From assembly GCF_029760935.1 (NCBI RefSeq), contig NZ_CP121684.1, positions 2,418,001-2,482,000 on the forward strand: 64,000 bases of DNA. Direction: 5' to 3'. The DNA is from Lysinibacter sp. HNR. Its GTDB lineage: Bacteria > Actinomycetota > Actinomycetes > Actinomycetales > Microbacteriaceae. How positions within the stretch are numbered: the first letter of the stretch is position 1; each line of letters begins with the position of its first letter. This document shows, one piece after another, positions 16,721 through 25,611 of the stretch. The notes beneath the pieces are model-generated. The model searched no databases and was not told the DNA's origin. It saw only the letters and a program-made list of their open reading frames with translations. The position numbers and the translations under genes were made by a program.

Positions 16721-17500
16721 TTATGAGAAATCGGGACGAAATGCATTCGTGTATTTCAACGGGTTCGAGATTTCACCGCCGGCTACAACCGTAGAACCGT
16801 TGGTCCATCCTCCATGAACTCCCTGCCCGTTACCGAGGTAGATGAATACGTGCCCATTCCTGCCCACAACGTCACCTCGTTGAACCTCACTGACGGGAAC
16901 CGCACGGCCTTTCACGCCCTTTCCCGTTGCAAGCTGCATGGGGGACTGATCACCAACGCTACGTCCCAGCACGGTAGCGTACGCATTCTCAACCAGAGCA
17001 GTGCAGTCTTGCTGCCTGCCCACCTGCGCTAAAGCCGCCGCAACAAAAGCCTCGGTACTGGACGAAACAGGAGCTGCGCAACTAGCGTCGGTACATCCCG
17101 CCGTAGCTCCACCGGGCGACGAGGTGCTCCCTCGCTGCTGAGCCGTAGCGCGGTTCGCAGCCGCTTCTGCCGCAGCCGTCTCTGCCGCAACACGCTCTTT
17201 CTCAGCCTGCTCCGCCGCAGCGATTTGATGCCCTGTGGTCACTTCAAAGGACTGCGCCTCAAAGGATTCGCTCACAACAACGCTGTCCGCCATGAGGCTC
17301 TGCAGACTGGCTTCAGGGATGTAGATACTCGTTTGCCCCTCAGGGAGTTCTGCATACGCGGGCAAAGCTAGTGTCCCGAGAAGCCCCGCGCTCAGGCCGA
17401 GGGCAACTCCATTACGAACAAGAGCACTCTTGCTCCAGGAACGCTTTTTAGCGGGTGCTTCGATTTGAGTTGTGGTTTCACGTCTGCTCAAAAAAGCCAA
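16721..17500 (-). CDS. Secreted NlpC/P60-like cell-wall hydrolase
   Basis: A 259-residue exported protein. The N-terminus has a twin-lysine region then a hydrophobic segment (GVALGLSAGLLGTLALPAYA) that acts as a signal peptide ending near residue 50. A helical, Ala/Glu-rich stretch (AAAEQAEKERVAAETAAAEA) follows, then a Ser/Gly linker and the C-terminal catalytic domain of about 115 residues. The cysteine of the NlpC/P60 triad fits QQDCTALVENAYA and the histidine GHVFIYLGNGQGVHGG. The family cleaves peptidoglycan stem peptides. It is monocistronic, followed by a strong hairpin. The domain is divergent, so the call rests on the Cys/His spacing and secretion. Confidence 0.75.
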   Translation of the reverse strand: MAFLSRRETTTQIEAPAKKRSWSKSALVRNGVALGLSAGLLGTLALPAYAELPEGQTSIYIPEASLQSLMADSVVVSESFEAQSFEVTTGHQIAAAEQAEKERVAAETAAAEAAANRATAQQRGSTSSPGGATAGCTDASCAAPVSSSTEAFVAAALAQVGRQQDCTALVENAYATVLGRSVGDQSPMQLATGKGVKGRAVPVSEVQRGDVVGRNGHVFIYLGNGQGVHGGWTNGSTVVAGGEISNPLKYTNAFRPDFS

Positions 17501-17698
17501 CGGATGACCTCCAAAATTAGTTTCGATTCTTTGTTCGCCGGTTCTTGATAACTAAGCGGTTTTACGGGACCAAAAAGTTACACTGCGCAAGAGCCTACAT
17601 GAAAATAACGTTTCCGTCACCTCGATTGAGTATTTTTACATTAATTCCACAAGCGCGCACCGCACCTCAGGCCTCATGCGTCGAGGTTGTCCCGCACC

Positions 17699-18397
17699 CT
17701 ACTTCTCGCTGTTAATGAAGATGTGACCCGCAACCTCGTTGGGGAGTTCGAGGCCTTCGTCAAAACCGTTAATCTGCACTACAACGTATGAACCGCTACG
17801 GGAAAAAAGCCCCATGTTACCGGGAATAACGCCCGCCTGTTTCAGTTGTGCAAGGAGCTCAGGGTCCACCTGCGCGGGTTCTCCCAGGCGGCGGATCGTA
17901 CCCGACACTGGACCCTCCGCATGAATAACGGCATCCACAATATTGACCACACCCTCAGAGAAAGATTCGGTCTCGGAACCGCCAATCTCCACAAGCCCCG
18001 GAATTGGGTTCCCATATGGAGATTCCTTGGGATCACCCAGTATGCTCATCAGCTTACGCTCTACCTGCTCGCTCATCACGTGCTCCCACCGGCAGGCTTC
18101 CTCGTGAACGTATTCCCACTCCAGACCGATAAGGTCACTGAGCAGTCGCTCCGCGAGGCGGTGTTTACGCATAACGTGCACAGCCTTACGGCGCCCACTT
18201 GCAGTGAGCTCAAGATGACGGTCCCCCGAAACCACTACCAAGCCGTCACGCTCCATTCGCCCCACGGTCTGCGATACCGTGGGTCCGGAGTGACCCAAAC
18301 GCTCGGAGATGCGGGCACGAAGCGGCACAATATTCTCTTCTTCGAGTTCCAGGATGGTGCGAAGATACATTTCAGTAGTGTCAATCAGATCCGTCAT
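17699..18397 (-). CDS. Iron/manganese-dependent repressor, DtxR/IdeR family
   Basis: A 232-residue metal-dependent repressor. The start is the ATG at 18395-18397, preceded by GAGGAGA; the longer frame has an unrelated leader. The winged helix shows TTEMYLRTILELEEE and RLGHSGPTVSQTVGRMERDG; the dimerisation/metal domain has HRLAERLLSDLIGLEW and HEEACRWEHVMSEQVERK, which carry the usual metal-ligand His, Glu and Cys positions; a C-terminal SH3-like domain (MGLFSRSGSYVVVQING) completes the long IdeR/DtxR form. It is divergent from serC. Likely targets in this window are the iron boxes in front of the haem-uptake genes at 33.3 and 39.0 kb. Iron versus manganese specificity is not decided by sequence. 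Confidence 0.9.
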   Translation of the reverse strand: MTDLIDTTEMYLRTILELEEENIVPLRARISERLGHSGPTVSQTVGRMERDGLVVVSGDRHLELTASGRRKAVHVMRKHRLAERLLSDLIGLEWEYVHEEACRWEHVMSEQVERKLMSILGDPKESPYGNPIPGLVEIGGSETESFSEGVVNIVDAVIHAEGPVSGTIRRLGEPAQVDPELLAQLKQAGVIPGNMGLFSRSGSYVVVQINGFDEGLELPNEVAGHIFINSEK

Positions 18398-18501
18398 GCT
18401 GCTCTCCTCAACTACACGCAATACACCCAACTTACCAAGACTAACTACAAAACATATCAATGCGAATTCTATGACCGGGGCATTCGCAATAGAATCATTG
18501 C

Positions 18502-19614
18502 ATGTCACACAACGTGTTGCCCCCCCACCTTATTCCTTCCGACGGCCGTTTTGGCTGTGGTCCCTCCAAGGTGAGGCCCGAGCAGGTTGCCGCGGTTCAC
18601 GCCATCGAAAAGACCATCCTGGGAACCTCGCACCGCCAGTCTCCGGTTAAAAACTTGGTAGGACAGGTTCGCGAGGGCTTAGCAGACCTCTTCCAGATAC
18701 CCGACGGCTACGAGGTAGTGCTCGCCAATGGTGGCTCAACCGCCTTCTGGGACGCGGCGGCTCACTCTCTCATCGAACAACGCAGTCAAAACCTGGTGTT
18801 TGGTGAGTTCGGCTCAAAGTTTGCCGCGGCGGCAGCCACCCCCTTCCTCAACGCACCCGATGTTCGCAAGGCCGATGCGGGTTCCCTCGTGTCTCCCGAG
18901 GCTGTCCCCGGGATTGACCTTTATGCCTGGCCCCACAACGAGACCTCTACCGGAGTGATGGCTCCCGTACACCGAGTCCAGGGCGACACCGGAGCGTTAA
19001 CCGTCGTTGACGCCACCAGCGCCGCGGGTGGCGTCAACTTTGATACGTCACAGGCTGACGTCTACTACTTTGCGCCCCAGAAAAACTTCGCCTCCGACGG
19101 TGGGCTCTGGTTTGCGCTTCTTTCGCCCGCGGCCATCGAGCGTATAGAGCGCATAGCCTCGAGCAACCGCTATATTCCAGAGTTTCTCAGCCTGGGGAAC
19201 GTCGTAAGCAACTCGCGCCTCAACCAAACGCTTAACACCCCGGCGATCACCACCCTGGCTATGCTCAATAACCAGGTGCAGTGGATCCTCGACAACGGAG
19301 GTCTCGAGTGGGCATCAGCACGCACCGCCGAGTCGTCCGGCATTCTCTACGACTGGGTTGAACACACCGCTACCGCCACACCGTTTGTGAGCAATCACGC
19401 TCACCGCTCGCAGGTAGTTGTCACAATTGATTTTGCGGAGAGCGTCGATGCCACGGCCCTGGCAAAGCAGCTTCGCGCTAACGGAATTGTTGATACTGAG
19501 CCGTATCGCAAGCTGGGACGCAACCAATTGCGCATCGCAACTTTTGTCGCGATTGAGCCGGACGATGTGCGCACCCTCACGGGAGCTATCGACTATCTGC
19601 TGGAGCGTCTCTAA
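18502..19614 (+). CDS. serC: Phosphoserine aminotransferase
   Basis: SerC transfers an amino group from glutamate to 3-phosphohydroxypyruvate, giving phosphoserine in serine biosynthesis (and acting in B6 synthesis in some bacteria). The 370-residue protein is of the actinobacterial type: FGCGPSKVR and TSHRQSPVKNLVGQVREGLA at the N-terminus, DATSAAGG for the PLP phosphate region, and YYFAPQKNFAS with the PLP lysine near residue 194. There is no ribosome site; a TAGAAT hexamer at 18490-18495 lies only six bases before the ATG, so the mRNA is probably leaderless. It is divergent from the IdeR-type gene. Confidence 0.94.
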   Translation: MSHNVLPPHLIPSDGRFGCGPSKVRPEQVAAVHAIEKTILGTSHRQSPVKNLVGQVREGLADLFQIPDGYEVVLANGGSTAFWDAAAHSLIEQRSQNLVFGEFGSKFAAAAATPFLNAPDVRKADAGSLVSPEAVPGIDLYAWPHNETSTGVMAPVHRVQGDTGALTVVDATSAAGGVNFDTSQADVYYFAPQKNFASDGGLWFALLSPAAIERIERIASSNRYIPEFLSLGNVVSNSRLNQTLNTPAITTLAMLNNQVQWILDNGGLEWASARTAESSGILYDWVEHTATATPFVSNHAHRSQVVVTIDFAESVDATALAKQLRANGIVDTEPYRKLGRNQLRIATFVAIEPDDVRTLTGAIDYLLERL

Positions 19615-19654
19615 ACAGGGTTCTCAAGCGGGGCCTCGCCACCGCTGCTCCCGT

Positions 19655-20350
19655 TTACCGGGAGGGATCTTCCTCGTCGTCGGAGTCCTCGTCGTCAGAA
19701 TCAAGAACTGAGTCGACATCAACTCCATCGATCTCATCATCAAAGTCGCTGAAATCGTTCACGAGAATATCGTCTTCATCATCATCCTCGTCATCATCAA
19801 GCTCGAGTGCGGCTTCCTCAAGCGCAATCCGCTCTTCCTCCTCAAGCAGGGCCTGCGACTCAAGAAACTGCGCTAACCGCACCGACCACGGCACCCAATC
19901 GGGGGCCAATAGCGCGCCCTCGCCCGGGAGTAGCTCAACCTCCACGACAGTGGGGGACACACCCTCTGCCACCCTGGCCAGAGTTGCCGACCAATACCAG
20001 CCGGGATACCCGGGGAGCGTGGTTGTAAAGTGCAACGAAAGCACATGCTCTCCCTCCACCGTATAACCCATAACATCACCGATCGTTGACTCCGGCGTAA
20101 TCTCGATCAGTGCCTTACGCGCCAATTCGTGTGCCGCAAGCAACACCCCGTCGGCAGCATACTCAATGACTGACAAGCCTGTGTCAGCACCGGATACGTC
20201 GCCGTCAGACACGTCAGCGTCGAGCATGTCACCACCAGGTAACTTAGCGTCGCCTACCTTAGCTACCGTCTCGTCTCCCGCAGCCTCCACACTGGAGATA
20301 GCATTTGCCTCAGGGGTCTCTTCCGGGTTGTCTTTAGGCATCGAGGTCAT
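19655..20350 (-). CDS. DUF3027 family protein
   Basis: A 231-residue protein with a conserved core of about 100 residues (ALIEITPESTIGDVMGYTVEG, YPGWYWSATLARV, VVEVELLPGEGALLAPDWVPW), the hallmark of the actinobacterial DUF3027 family, and a long, strongly acidic Asp/Glu C-terminal tail after about residue 165. Function unknown. Its start overlaps the end of the cold-shock gene by 17 bp, an arrangement widely conserved in actinobacteria, so the two are one operon. The acidic tail suggests contact with a basic partner or nucleic-acid-binding protein; that is inference. Confidence 0.88.
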   Translation of the reverse strand: MTSMPKDNPEETPEANAISSVEAAGDETVAKVGDAKLPGGDMLDADVSDGDVSGADTGLSVIEYAADGVLLAAHELARKALIEITPESTIGDVMGYTVEGEHVLSLHFTTTLPGYPGWYWSATLARVAEGVSPTVVEVELLPGEGALLAPDWVPWSVRLAQFLESQALLEEEERIALEEAALELDDDEDDDEDDILVNDFSDFDDEIDGVDVDSVLDSDDEDSDDEEDPSR

Positions 20351-20720
20351 CCGCTATCCGCCGCAACATGGTTGCAATCTTTCGCGACTGCGCCGCTTCC
20401 GGGTAGTGTCCCGCTTTAAACCGCTCGCCAACACCGTCAAGCAGCTTCACTAAGTCTTCAACAATAACCGCCATATCATCTGCTGATTTGCGGTCTGCTC
20501 TCGTGCGCGGGGCGCGATGTGCGGTATCAATAACACGCACCGAAAGAGCCTGCGCTCCACGCTTACCCTCAGCAACACCGAACTCAAGCCGGGTCCCCGG
20601 TTTGACGGTAACACCCTGAGGCAACGCCGTGGCGTGCAAAAAGACCTCTTGCCCATCGTCTGATGCGATGAAGCCAAAGCCCTTATCCTCATCGTAAAAC
20701 TTTACTTTGCCAGTAGGCAT
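20334..20720 (-). CDS. Cold-shock domain protein with C-terminal extension
   Basis: A 128-residue RNA/DNA-binding protein. The cold-shock beta-barrel occupies residues 1-68, with RNP1 KGFGFIASDDG and RNP2-like EVFLHATAL. Unlike the 66-70-residue CspA proteins, it has a further 60 residues (ADDMAVIVEDLVKLLDGVGERFKAGHYPE), predicted helical; this long form is typical of the copy paired with DUF3027. The start is the ATG at 20718-20720; the longer frame is not family-like. It is the first gene of a two-gene operon. Confidence 0.9.
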   Translation of the reverse strand: MPTGKVKFYDEDKGFGFIASDDGQEVFLHATALPQGVTVKPGTRLEFGVAEGKRGAQALSVRVIDTAHRAPRTRADRKSADDMAVIVEDLVKLLDGVGERFKAGHYPEAAQSRKIATMLRRIADDLDA

Positions 20721-20897
20721 TGCACGTTCCTTCGTTTCTTGTGTACCGGTGAGATATGCGGGAGAATTACCCACAATACCCTTATGAACAGTCTATGAGT
20801 AAGGCGGCACAAAGCGGTATTCGTCACGGTAACCTCTCGGCGCAGGGCACAGCGACGGGACTCACACGCGAGCAGAAGTCACGGTAATATAGAGAGG

Positions 20898-21185
20898 ATG
20901 ATGTCAAAAGATCAGGGAAAACCCAGCCGTATTGAGCATGTTCTTGCCTACGCAATCGCAGTGATTATCGGCCTTTCTATACTCTCGTTTCTCTCTGTCC
21001 TGATCGCAAGCCTGCTCGGATTTGAGCGCAGCTCCTTTACACAAGGCGTATGGCCCATAGTAACTGCTGCCTCTTATGTGGGACTACCCCTGGGCTTTGT
21101 CCTAATAATGACACTCTTGATCCTAGGAATGATTCGACGACGAGCCCAGACACCCGATGCAAAAAAGGGGCGTCAAGAGGGGTAA
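20898..21185 (+). CDS. Small two-helix membrane protein
   Basis: A 95-residue protein with two clear transmembrane segments (YAIAVIIGLSILSFLSVLIA and VGLPLGFVLIMTLLILGMI) and a basic, cytoplasmic tail (RRRAQTPDAKKGRQ). I do not recognise the family; similar small membrane proteins often occupy this position between the cold-shock and helicase genes in actinobacteria. AGAGAGG lies directly before tandem ATG codons, and a TAATAT hexamer is just upstream. The next gene starts 18 bp after its stop. Confidence 0.7.
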   Translation: MMSKDQGKPSRIEHVLAYAIAVIIGLSILSFLSVLIASLLGFERSSFTQGVWPIVTAASYVGLPLGFVLIMTLLILGMIRRRAQTPDAKKGRQEG

Positions 21186-21203
21186 CCCTCATTTTGGTCC
21201 CGT

Positions 21204-23096
21204 ATGACCAGCGTTCTTGCCCTCTCGCACCAGCTCAGCGCCCTCTCAGATGATGACCTTGAGCTCGTTCTTGAGGCCCGTGACATCTCCCCCGGCGGCA
21301 TCAAAAACTTTTTGAACCTGGCCGAATCCTTGCTCGCACCGGAGTCACTCGACCGCGTCCTGAGCCGCCTGGATCGCAACGCCCTGGCCGCAGTTGCAAT
21401 CCTCTTCAGCGCCCACCCTGACGAGCCGCCACTCTCCCTCGGCGAGATACAGGAGATAATAACCACCGCAAACCCGCAACACAAACTACCCTTTGACTGG
21501 GCCCGACGCACTGTCGGAAGCCTGAATACCCTCGCGCTCGTTCGCCTGACGGATACCGGAGTGCAGATTTGGCCGGAGGTCACCCAAGCGCTGACCCTGC
21601 TGCAGGAGAGGGGCGCACCCTCCCTACTGGAACTCACCCACCTGGCTCCACCCTCCGCGCTTGAGGCCGTTCCCATCGAACCCGTTGAGAACGCCGACCG
21701 CCACGCCGCCGAGGCGGCATTCTCTCTCCTCCGAACAACCCGCGACCTGGTAATTGAGTTACAAGATTCACCCGCCCCGGTTCGCAGCCGCGGCGGCCTC
21801 ACCCTTCCCGCCAGCAAGCGGCTCTCCGAAACCTTACAGATAGACATTGATGACCTGCCCCTCACGATGAAACTTGCGGAACGCGCACAGCTCATCGTGG
21901 AAACCGCTGAAAGCTGGGTTACCCGTCCGGAAGCGGATGCGTGGCTTCTCCTCTCCCCGGCAGAACGCTGGGTCACCCTCGTATCCGCGTGGGCAGCCTC
22001 CCTCCCACCAAATATTCTCGAGACCCTAGCCCAACACCCACGTCACATCTGGGATGACGCTCTCGACACTCTGGTTCCCTGGCTATTTCCCGCCTCTGCC
22101 GACTTTGCAAACGCGCAGGCCCAATCAATTCGCGCGGAGTCACGCTATATCGGCGCGCTCTCCGGCAGCGCGGGGAGCAGCTTTACAAGAGCTCTCTTAT
22201 CCGAGGGCCCCACAGCTGCAGCAGCAACACTCGCCCCCCTGCTACCGACCGAGGTTTCCCAGGTCTACATCCAGCCCGACCTGACAATTGTCTCTCCCGG
22301 GCCACTGCGTGCCGCCCTTGACCAACAACTACGCGGCATCGCCACCATCGAAAGCCGTGGACTGGCCCCCACCTATCGAATCACCGAGACCTCACTCTTC
22401 CGTGCGCTTAATCGAGGCCTTCACGAGGAAGAAATCCGATCCTTTCTCCGTAATCTCTCACTCACGGAGATCCCCCAACCGCTTGACTATCTCATCACAG
22501 AAGCCGTGCGTCGATTTGGCAGTATCAAAGTGAGCACGCTCCCCTCGGAGGCGTCGAGTGTCTCGCCCCTCACCGCCATCACAGCGAGTGATCCCCAGCA
22601 ATTAGAAACACTGCTGGTCGATCGCGGGCTCCAGCACCTCTCACTAAAGCGTCACGATCAAGACACACTCATCTCTACCATGTCAGCACGCGTGGTTCTC
22701 CTCTCCCTACACGAGGCTAAATACCCCGCTGCACCGGGTGAAAACGAGCTTGTAGCGGCAAAAAACGACGCCCCCACAACCCCCTTCCCCGGCCCTTCCC
22801 CTGCAAGACAGGCAAACCCCTCCATCACACACCTCCGGGAACGGCTGCGTAATAACCAGCACTCCCACGAAAGCGACCCCGCAGCGGGAGGTCTGACGCA
22901 TCAGCTCACCACCGCAATCAAGACCAAATCGCGGATCACGGTGAGTCTCGTCGCCCCCAACGGAACCACCCACAAATACACCATCTTGCCCACCAGCCTT
23001 TCGACTCAGCGACTGCGCGGTCTGGACGAGCTATCCGACGTTGAGAGGACCCTACCCCTCGCCTGGATCACAGGAATCGAACCGGCAGAGAGCTAA
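21204..23096 (+). CDS. Helicase-associated (XPB/Ssl2 N-terminal-like) domain protein
   Basis: A 630-residue protein of the family encoded immediately upstream of the XPB-type helicase in actinobacteria. The N-terminal half is helical with repeated short winged-helix-like segments. The helicase XPB/Ssl2 N-terminal-like domain is visible around residues 350-470 (VYIQPDLTIVSPGPLRAALDQQLRGIATIESRGLAPTYRIT in outline). A C-terminal WYL-like sensor segment follows (AIKTKSRITVSLVAPNG). The protein probably partners with the helicase encoded 31 bp downstream. Role in DNA repair or transcription is inferred from that conserved pairing. Confidence 0.82.
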   Translation: MTSVLALSHQLSALSDDDLELVLEARDISPGGIKNFLNLAESLLAPESLDRVLSRLDRNALAAVAILFSAHPDEPPLSLGEIQEIITTANPQHKLPFDWARRTVGSLNTLALVRLTDTGVQIWPEVTQALTLLQERGAPSLLELTHLAPPSALEAVPIEPVENADRHAAEAAFSLLRTTRDLVIELQDSPAPVRSRGGLTLPASKRLSETLQIDIDDLPLTMKLAERAQLIVETAESWVTRPEADAWLLLSPAERWVTLVSAWAASLPPNILETLAQHPRHIWDDALDTLVPWLFPASADFANAQAQSIRAESRYIGALSGSAGSSFTRALLSEGPTAAAATLAPLLPTEVSQVYIQPDLTIVSPGPLRAALDQQLRGIATIESRGLAPTYRITETSLFRALNRGLHEEEIRSFLRNLSLTEIPQPLDYLITEAVRRFGSIKVSTLPSEASSVSPLTAITASDPQQLETLLVDRGLQHLSLKRHDQDTLISTMSARVVLLSLHEAKYPAAPGENELVAAKNDAPTTPFPGPSPARQANPSITHLRERLRNNQHSHESDPAAGGLTHQLTTAIKTKSRITVSLVAPNGTTHKYTILPTSLSTQRLRGLDELSDVERTLPLAWITGIEPAES

Positions 23097-23127
23097 TTCT
23101 CGGCCACTGCGCGTATTATGGTTCCTT

Positions 23128-24783
23128 ATGTCTACCGGACCACTCATTGTGCAGAGCGACCGAACCGTTCTTCTTGAGGTCGCTCATCCCGACGCAGAAG
23201 ATGCACGGCACGATATCGCCGTGTTTGCCGAACTCGAACGTGCACCCGAACACATGCACACCTACCGCATCACGCAGCTGGGTCTGTGGAACGCGCGTGC
23301 GGCAGGACACACCGCCGACGAGATCCTTGGCACACTCACGCGATACTCAAAATTTGATGTTCCCCAATCGGTTGTGATCGACATCACCGAAACCATCGGC
23401 CGTTATGGGCGCCTCGTTATCGAACGAAGCCCCGAGGGACAATTAATCATTCGCTCGGAAGACGAAGCCGCACTAAACCAGATCTCACGCAGCAAACGTA
23501 TTAGTTCTTTACTCGGCGAACGGGTAGCGCCCGACACATTTGCGATTGAACCCTGGGCTCGTGGCCAGCTTAAACAGGAGTTGGTCAAGCAGGGTTGGCC
23601 CGCGGAGGACCGAGCCGGTTACACTCCCGGAAAACCCCACGAGATATCCCTCACTGATGATTGGCAACTGCGCGGATACCAGCTCAAAGCTATTGAAAAT
23701 TTTCAGAACGGCGGTTCCGGTGTGGTGGTTCTCCCCTGCGGTGCGGGTAAAACCCTGGTGGGAGCGGGAACTATGTCGGCAATCGGCACAACAACCCTGG
23801 TCCTGGTTACCAATACTGTCTCGGCAAGACAGTGGCGTGACGAGCTACTCAGACGCACCGACCTCACCGAGGAAGACATCGGCGAGTATTCGGGCCAGCT
23901 GAAAGAGATCAAGCCCGTGACCATCGCCACCTATCAAATACTCACGGCTAAGCGGGGAGGAGTGTACACCCACCTCTCCGTGCTTGATGCGCTTGACTGG
24001 GGTCTGATCGTCTACGACGAGGTTCACCTCCTACCCGCCCCCATTTTTAAACTCACCGCAGACCTACAGGCACGCCGCCGCCTAGGTCTCACTGCAACAC
24101 TCGTCCGTGAGGATGGCCGGGAGGGAGATGTTTTCAGCCTGATCGGACCCAAACGCTACGATGCTCCCTGGAAAGAGATTGAGGCACAGGGGTATATTTC
24201 TCCCGCCGAATGCTTTGAGGTTCGTGTTGACCTTCCACAGGCTACCCGCCTGGAGTACGCTGCTGCGGCCGACAACGAACGCTACCGCCTCGCCGCAACT
24301 GCTCCCGCCAAGCTAGACACGGTTCGTCACCTCCTCAAGAAACACGAGGGAGAACAGATCCTCATCATTGCCCAGTATCTTGACCAGATTGAAGAGATCG
24401 CAAACACACTCGAACTCCCCAGCCTCACCGGCTCAACTCCGGTCGCCGAGAGAGAAGAACTCTTCCAGCAGTTCCGCGAGGGCACGATTAAAGTTCTTGT
24501 TGTCAGCAAGGTCGCAAACTTCTCGGTTGACCTCCCGGATGCCTCGGTTGCAATCCAGGTTTCCGGATCCTTTGGTTCGCGCCAGGAGGAGGCACAACGG
24601 CTCGGTCGGCTACTGCGCCCGAGCAGCACGGGCCACTCGGCATCGTTCTACACCCTCATTGCCCGCGATACGGTTGATCAAGATTTCGCCCAGAATCGGC
24701 AGCGTTTTCTTGCCGAGCAGGGATACTCCTATACGATTCTCGATGCGTCCGCTGTTGTGTCCGCCACAGAACTTACACGATAA
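23128..24783 (+). CDS. XPB-type superfamily 2 DNA helicase
   Basis: A 551-residue bacterial XPB/Rad25-like helicase, a 3'-5' DNA translocase family associated with repair. The start at 23128 gives the family N-terminus (GPLIVQSDRTVLLEVAHP); an upstream in-frame extension overlaps the previous gene and is unlikely. Motifs in order: Q-like LRGYQLKAIENF, Walker A PCGAGKT, Ib ATYQIL, DEVH box in IVYDEVHLLPA, GLTATLVREDGRE, and motifs V-VI SKVANFSVDLPDA and RQEEAQRLGRLLRP. All are intact. A TATTAT hexamer lies eight bases before the ATG and no Shine-Dalgarno is seen, so a second, leaderless transcript is possible besides read-through from the upstream gene. Confidence 0.93.
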   Translation: MSTGPLIVQSDRTVLLEVAHPDAEDARHDIAVFAELERAPEHMHTYRITQLGLWNARAAGHTADEILGTLTRYSKFDVPQSVVIDITETIGRYGRLVIERSPEGQLIIRSEDEAALNQISRSKRISSLLGERVAPDTFAIEPWARGQLKQELVKQGWPAEDRAGYTPGKPHEISLTDDWQLRGYQLKAIENFQNGGSGVVVLPCGAGKTLVGAGTMSAIGTTTLVLVTNTVSARQWRDELLRRTDLTEEDIGEYSGQLKEIKPVTIATYQILTAKRGGVYTHLSVLDALDWGLIVYDEVHLLPAPIFKLTADLQARRRLGLTATLVREDGREGDVFSLIGPKRYDAPWKEIEAQGYISPAECFEVRVDLPQATRLEYAAAADNERYRLAATAPAKLDTVRHLLKKHEGEQILIIAQYLDQIEEIANTLELPSLTGSTPVAEREELFQQFREGTIKVLVVSKVANFSVDLPDASVAIQVSGSFGSRQEEAQRLGRLLRPSSTGHSASFYTLIARDTVDQDFAQNRQRFLAEQGYSYTILDASAVVSATELTR

Positions 24784-24889
24784 CCTCACACCATAAAAAT
24801 AGCTGCGGAATAACGAAGACACAGGTTACTAAAAAGAGCAAAAAAGAATTTTTCAGCCAGTATTCAGCAAACCATCAGATAATGACTGC

Positions 24890-25585
24890 ATGAACAATGG
24901 ACCGCGCATACTCGTTGTCGACGATGAACCAAACATCCGAGACCTGGTCACCACAAGCCTGCGTTTTGCCGGATTTGGGGTGCGAGCCGTAAGTAACGGT
25001 GCCCAGACAATTTCCGCAGTTCTCGAAGAAGAACCGGATCTCATCATCCTTGACGTCATGCTGCCCGACATGAACGGCTTTAGCGTAACCAAGCGTCTTA
25101 GGGCTGCGGGCTATACAGCTCCCATCCTTTTCCTCACGGCAAAGGACGACACCGAAGACAAGATCACGGGTCTCACCGTGGGCGGCGACGACTACGTCAC
25201 CAAACCGTTCAGCCTGGACGAAATTGTTGCCCGAATCAAGGCGATCCTCCGCCGTACTATTCAAGACGAAGAGGACGCCCAAATCGAGGCGGGTCCGCTG
25301 CGCATGGATCAAGACACCCACGAGGTCTATGTGGGTGATGTGAGTGTAGAGCTGAGCCCCACCGAGTTCAAGCTGCTACGCTACCTCATGCTGAACCCCA
25401 ACCGAGTGCTAAGCAAAGCCCAAATCCTAGACCACGTGTGGGAATACGACTTCAACGGTGATGCCGGGATTGTCGAATCATACATCTCATACCTCCGCCG
25501 CAAGCTGGAGCAGCACTCCGACAGTCCCCTTATCCAGACCAAGCGTGGCTTTGGCTACATGTTGAAAGTGGATCAGAAGTCGTAA
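24890..25585 (+). CDS. OmpR-family response regulator
   Basis: A 231-residue regulator with a receiver domain (phosphoacceptor Asp55 in LIILDVMLPD, Thr in FLTAKDD, Lys in DDYVTKPFS) and a C-terminal winged helix (LSPTEFKLLRYLMLNPNRVL, YISYLRRKLE, RGFGYML). The kinase gene starts 26 bp downstream, so the pair is one operon. The receiver and wing are close to PhoP/PrrA-type actinobacterial regulators, but sequence does not settle the stimulus. The upstream 24784-24889 gap is AT-rich and should hold the promoter. Confidence 0.93.
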   Translation: MNNGPRILVVDDEPNIRDLVTTSLRFAGFGVRAVSNGAQTISAVLEEEPDLIILDVMLPDMNGFSVTKRLRAAGYTAPILFLTAKDDTEDKITGLTVGGDDYVTKPFSLDEIVARIKAILRRTIQDEEDAQIEAGPLRMDQDTHEVYVGDVSVELSPTEFKLLRYLMLNPNRVLSKAQILDHVWEYDFNGDAGIVESYISYLRRKLEQHSDSPLIQTKRGFGYMLKVDQKS

Positions 25586-25611
25586 CACGACACGCGCGAA
25601 AGCGTGATTTT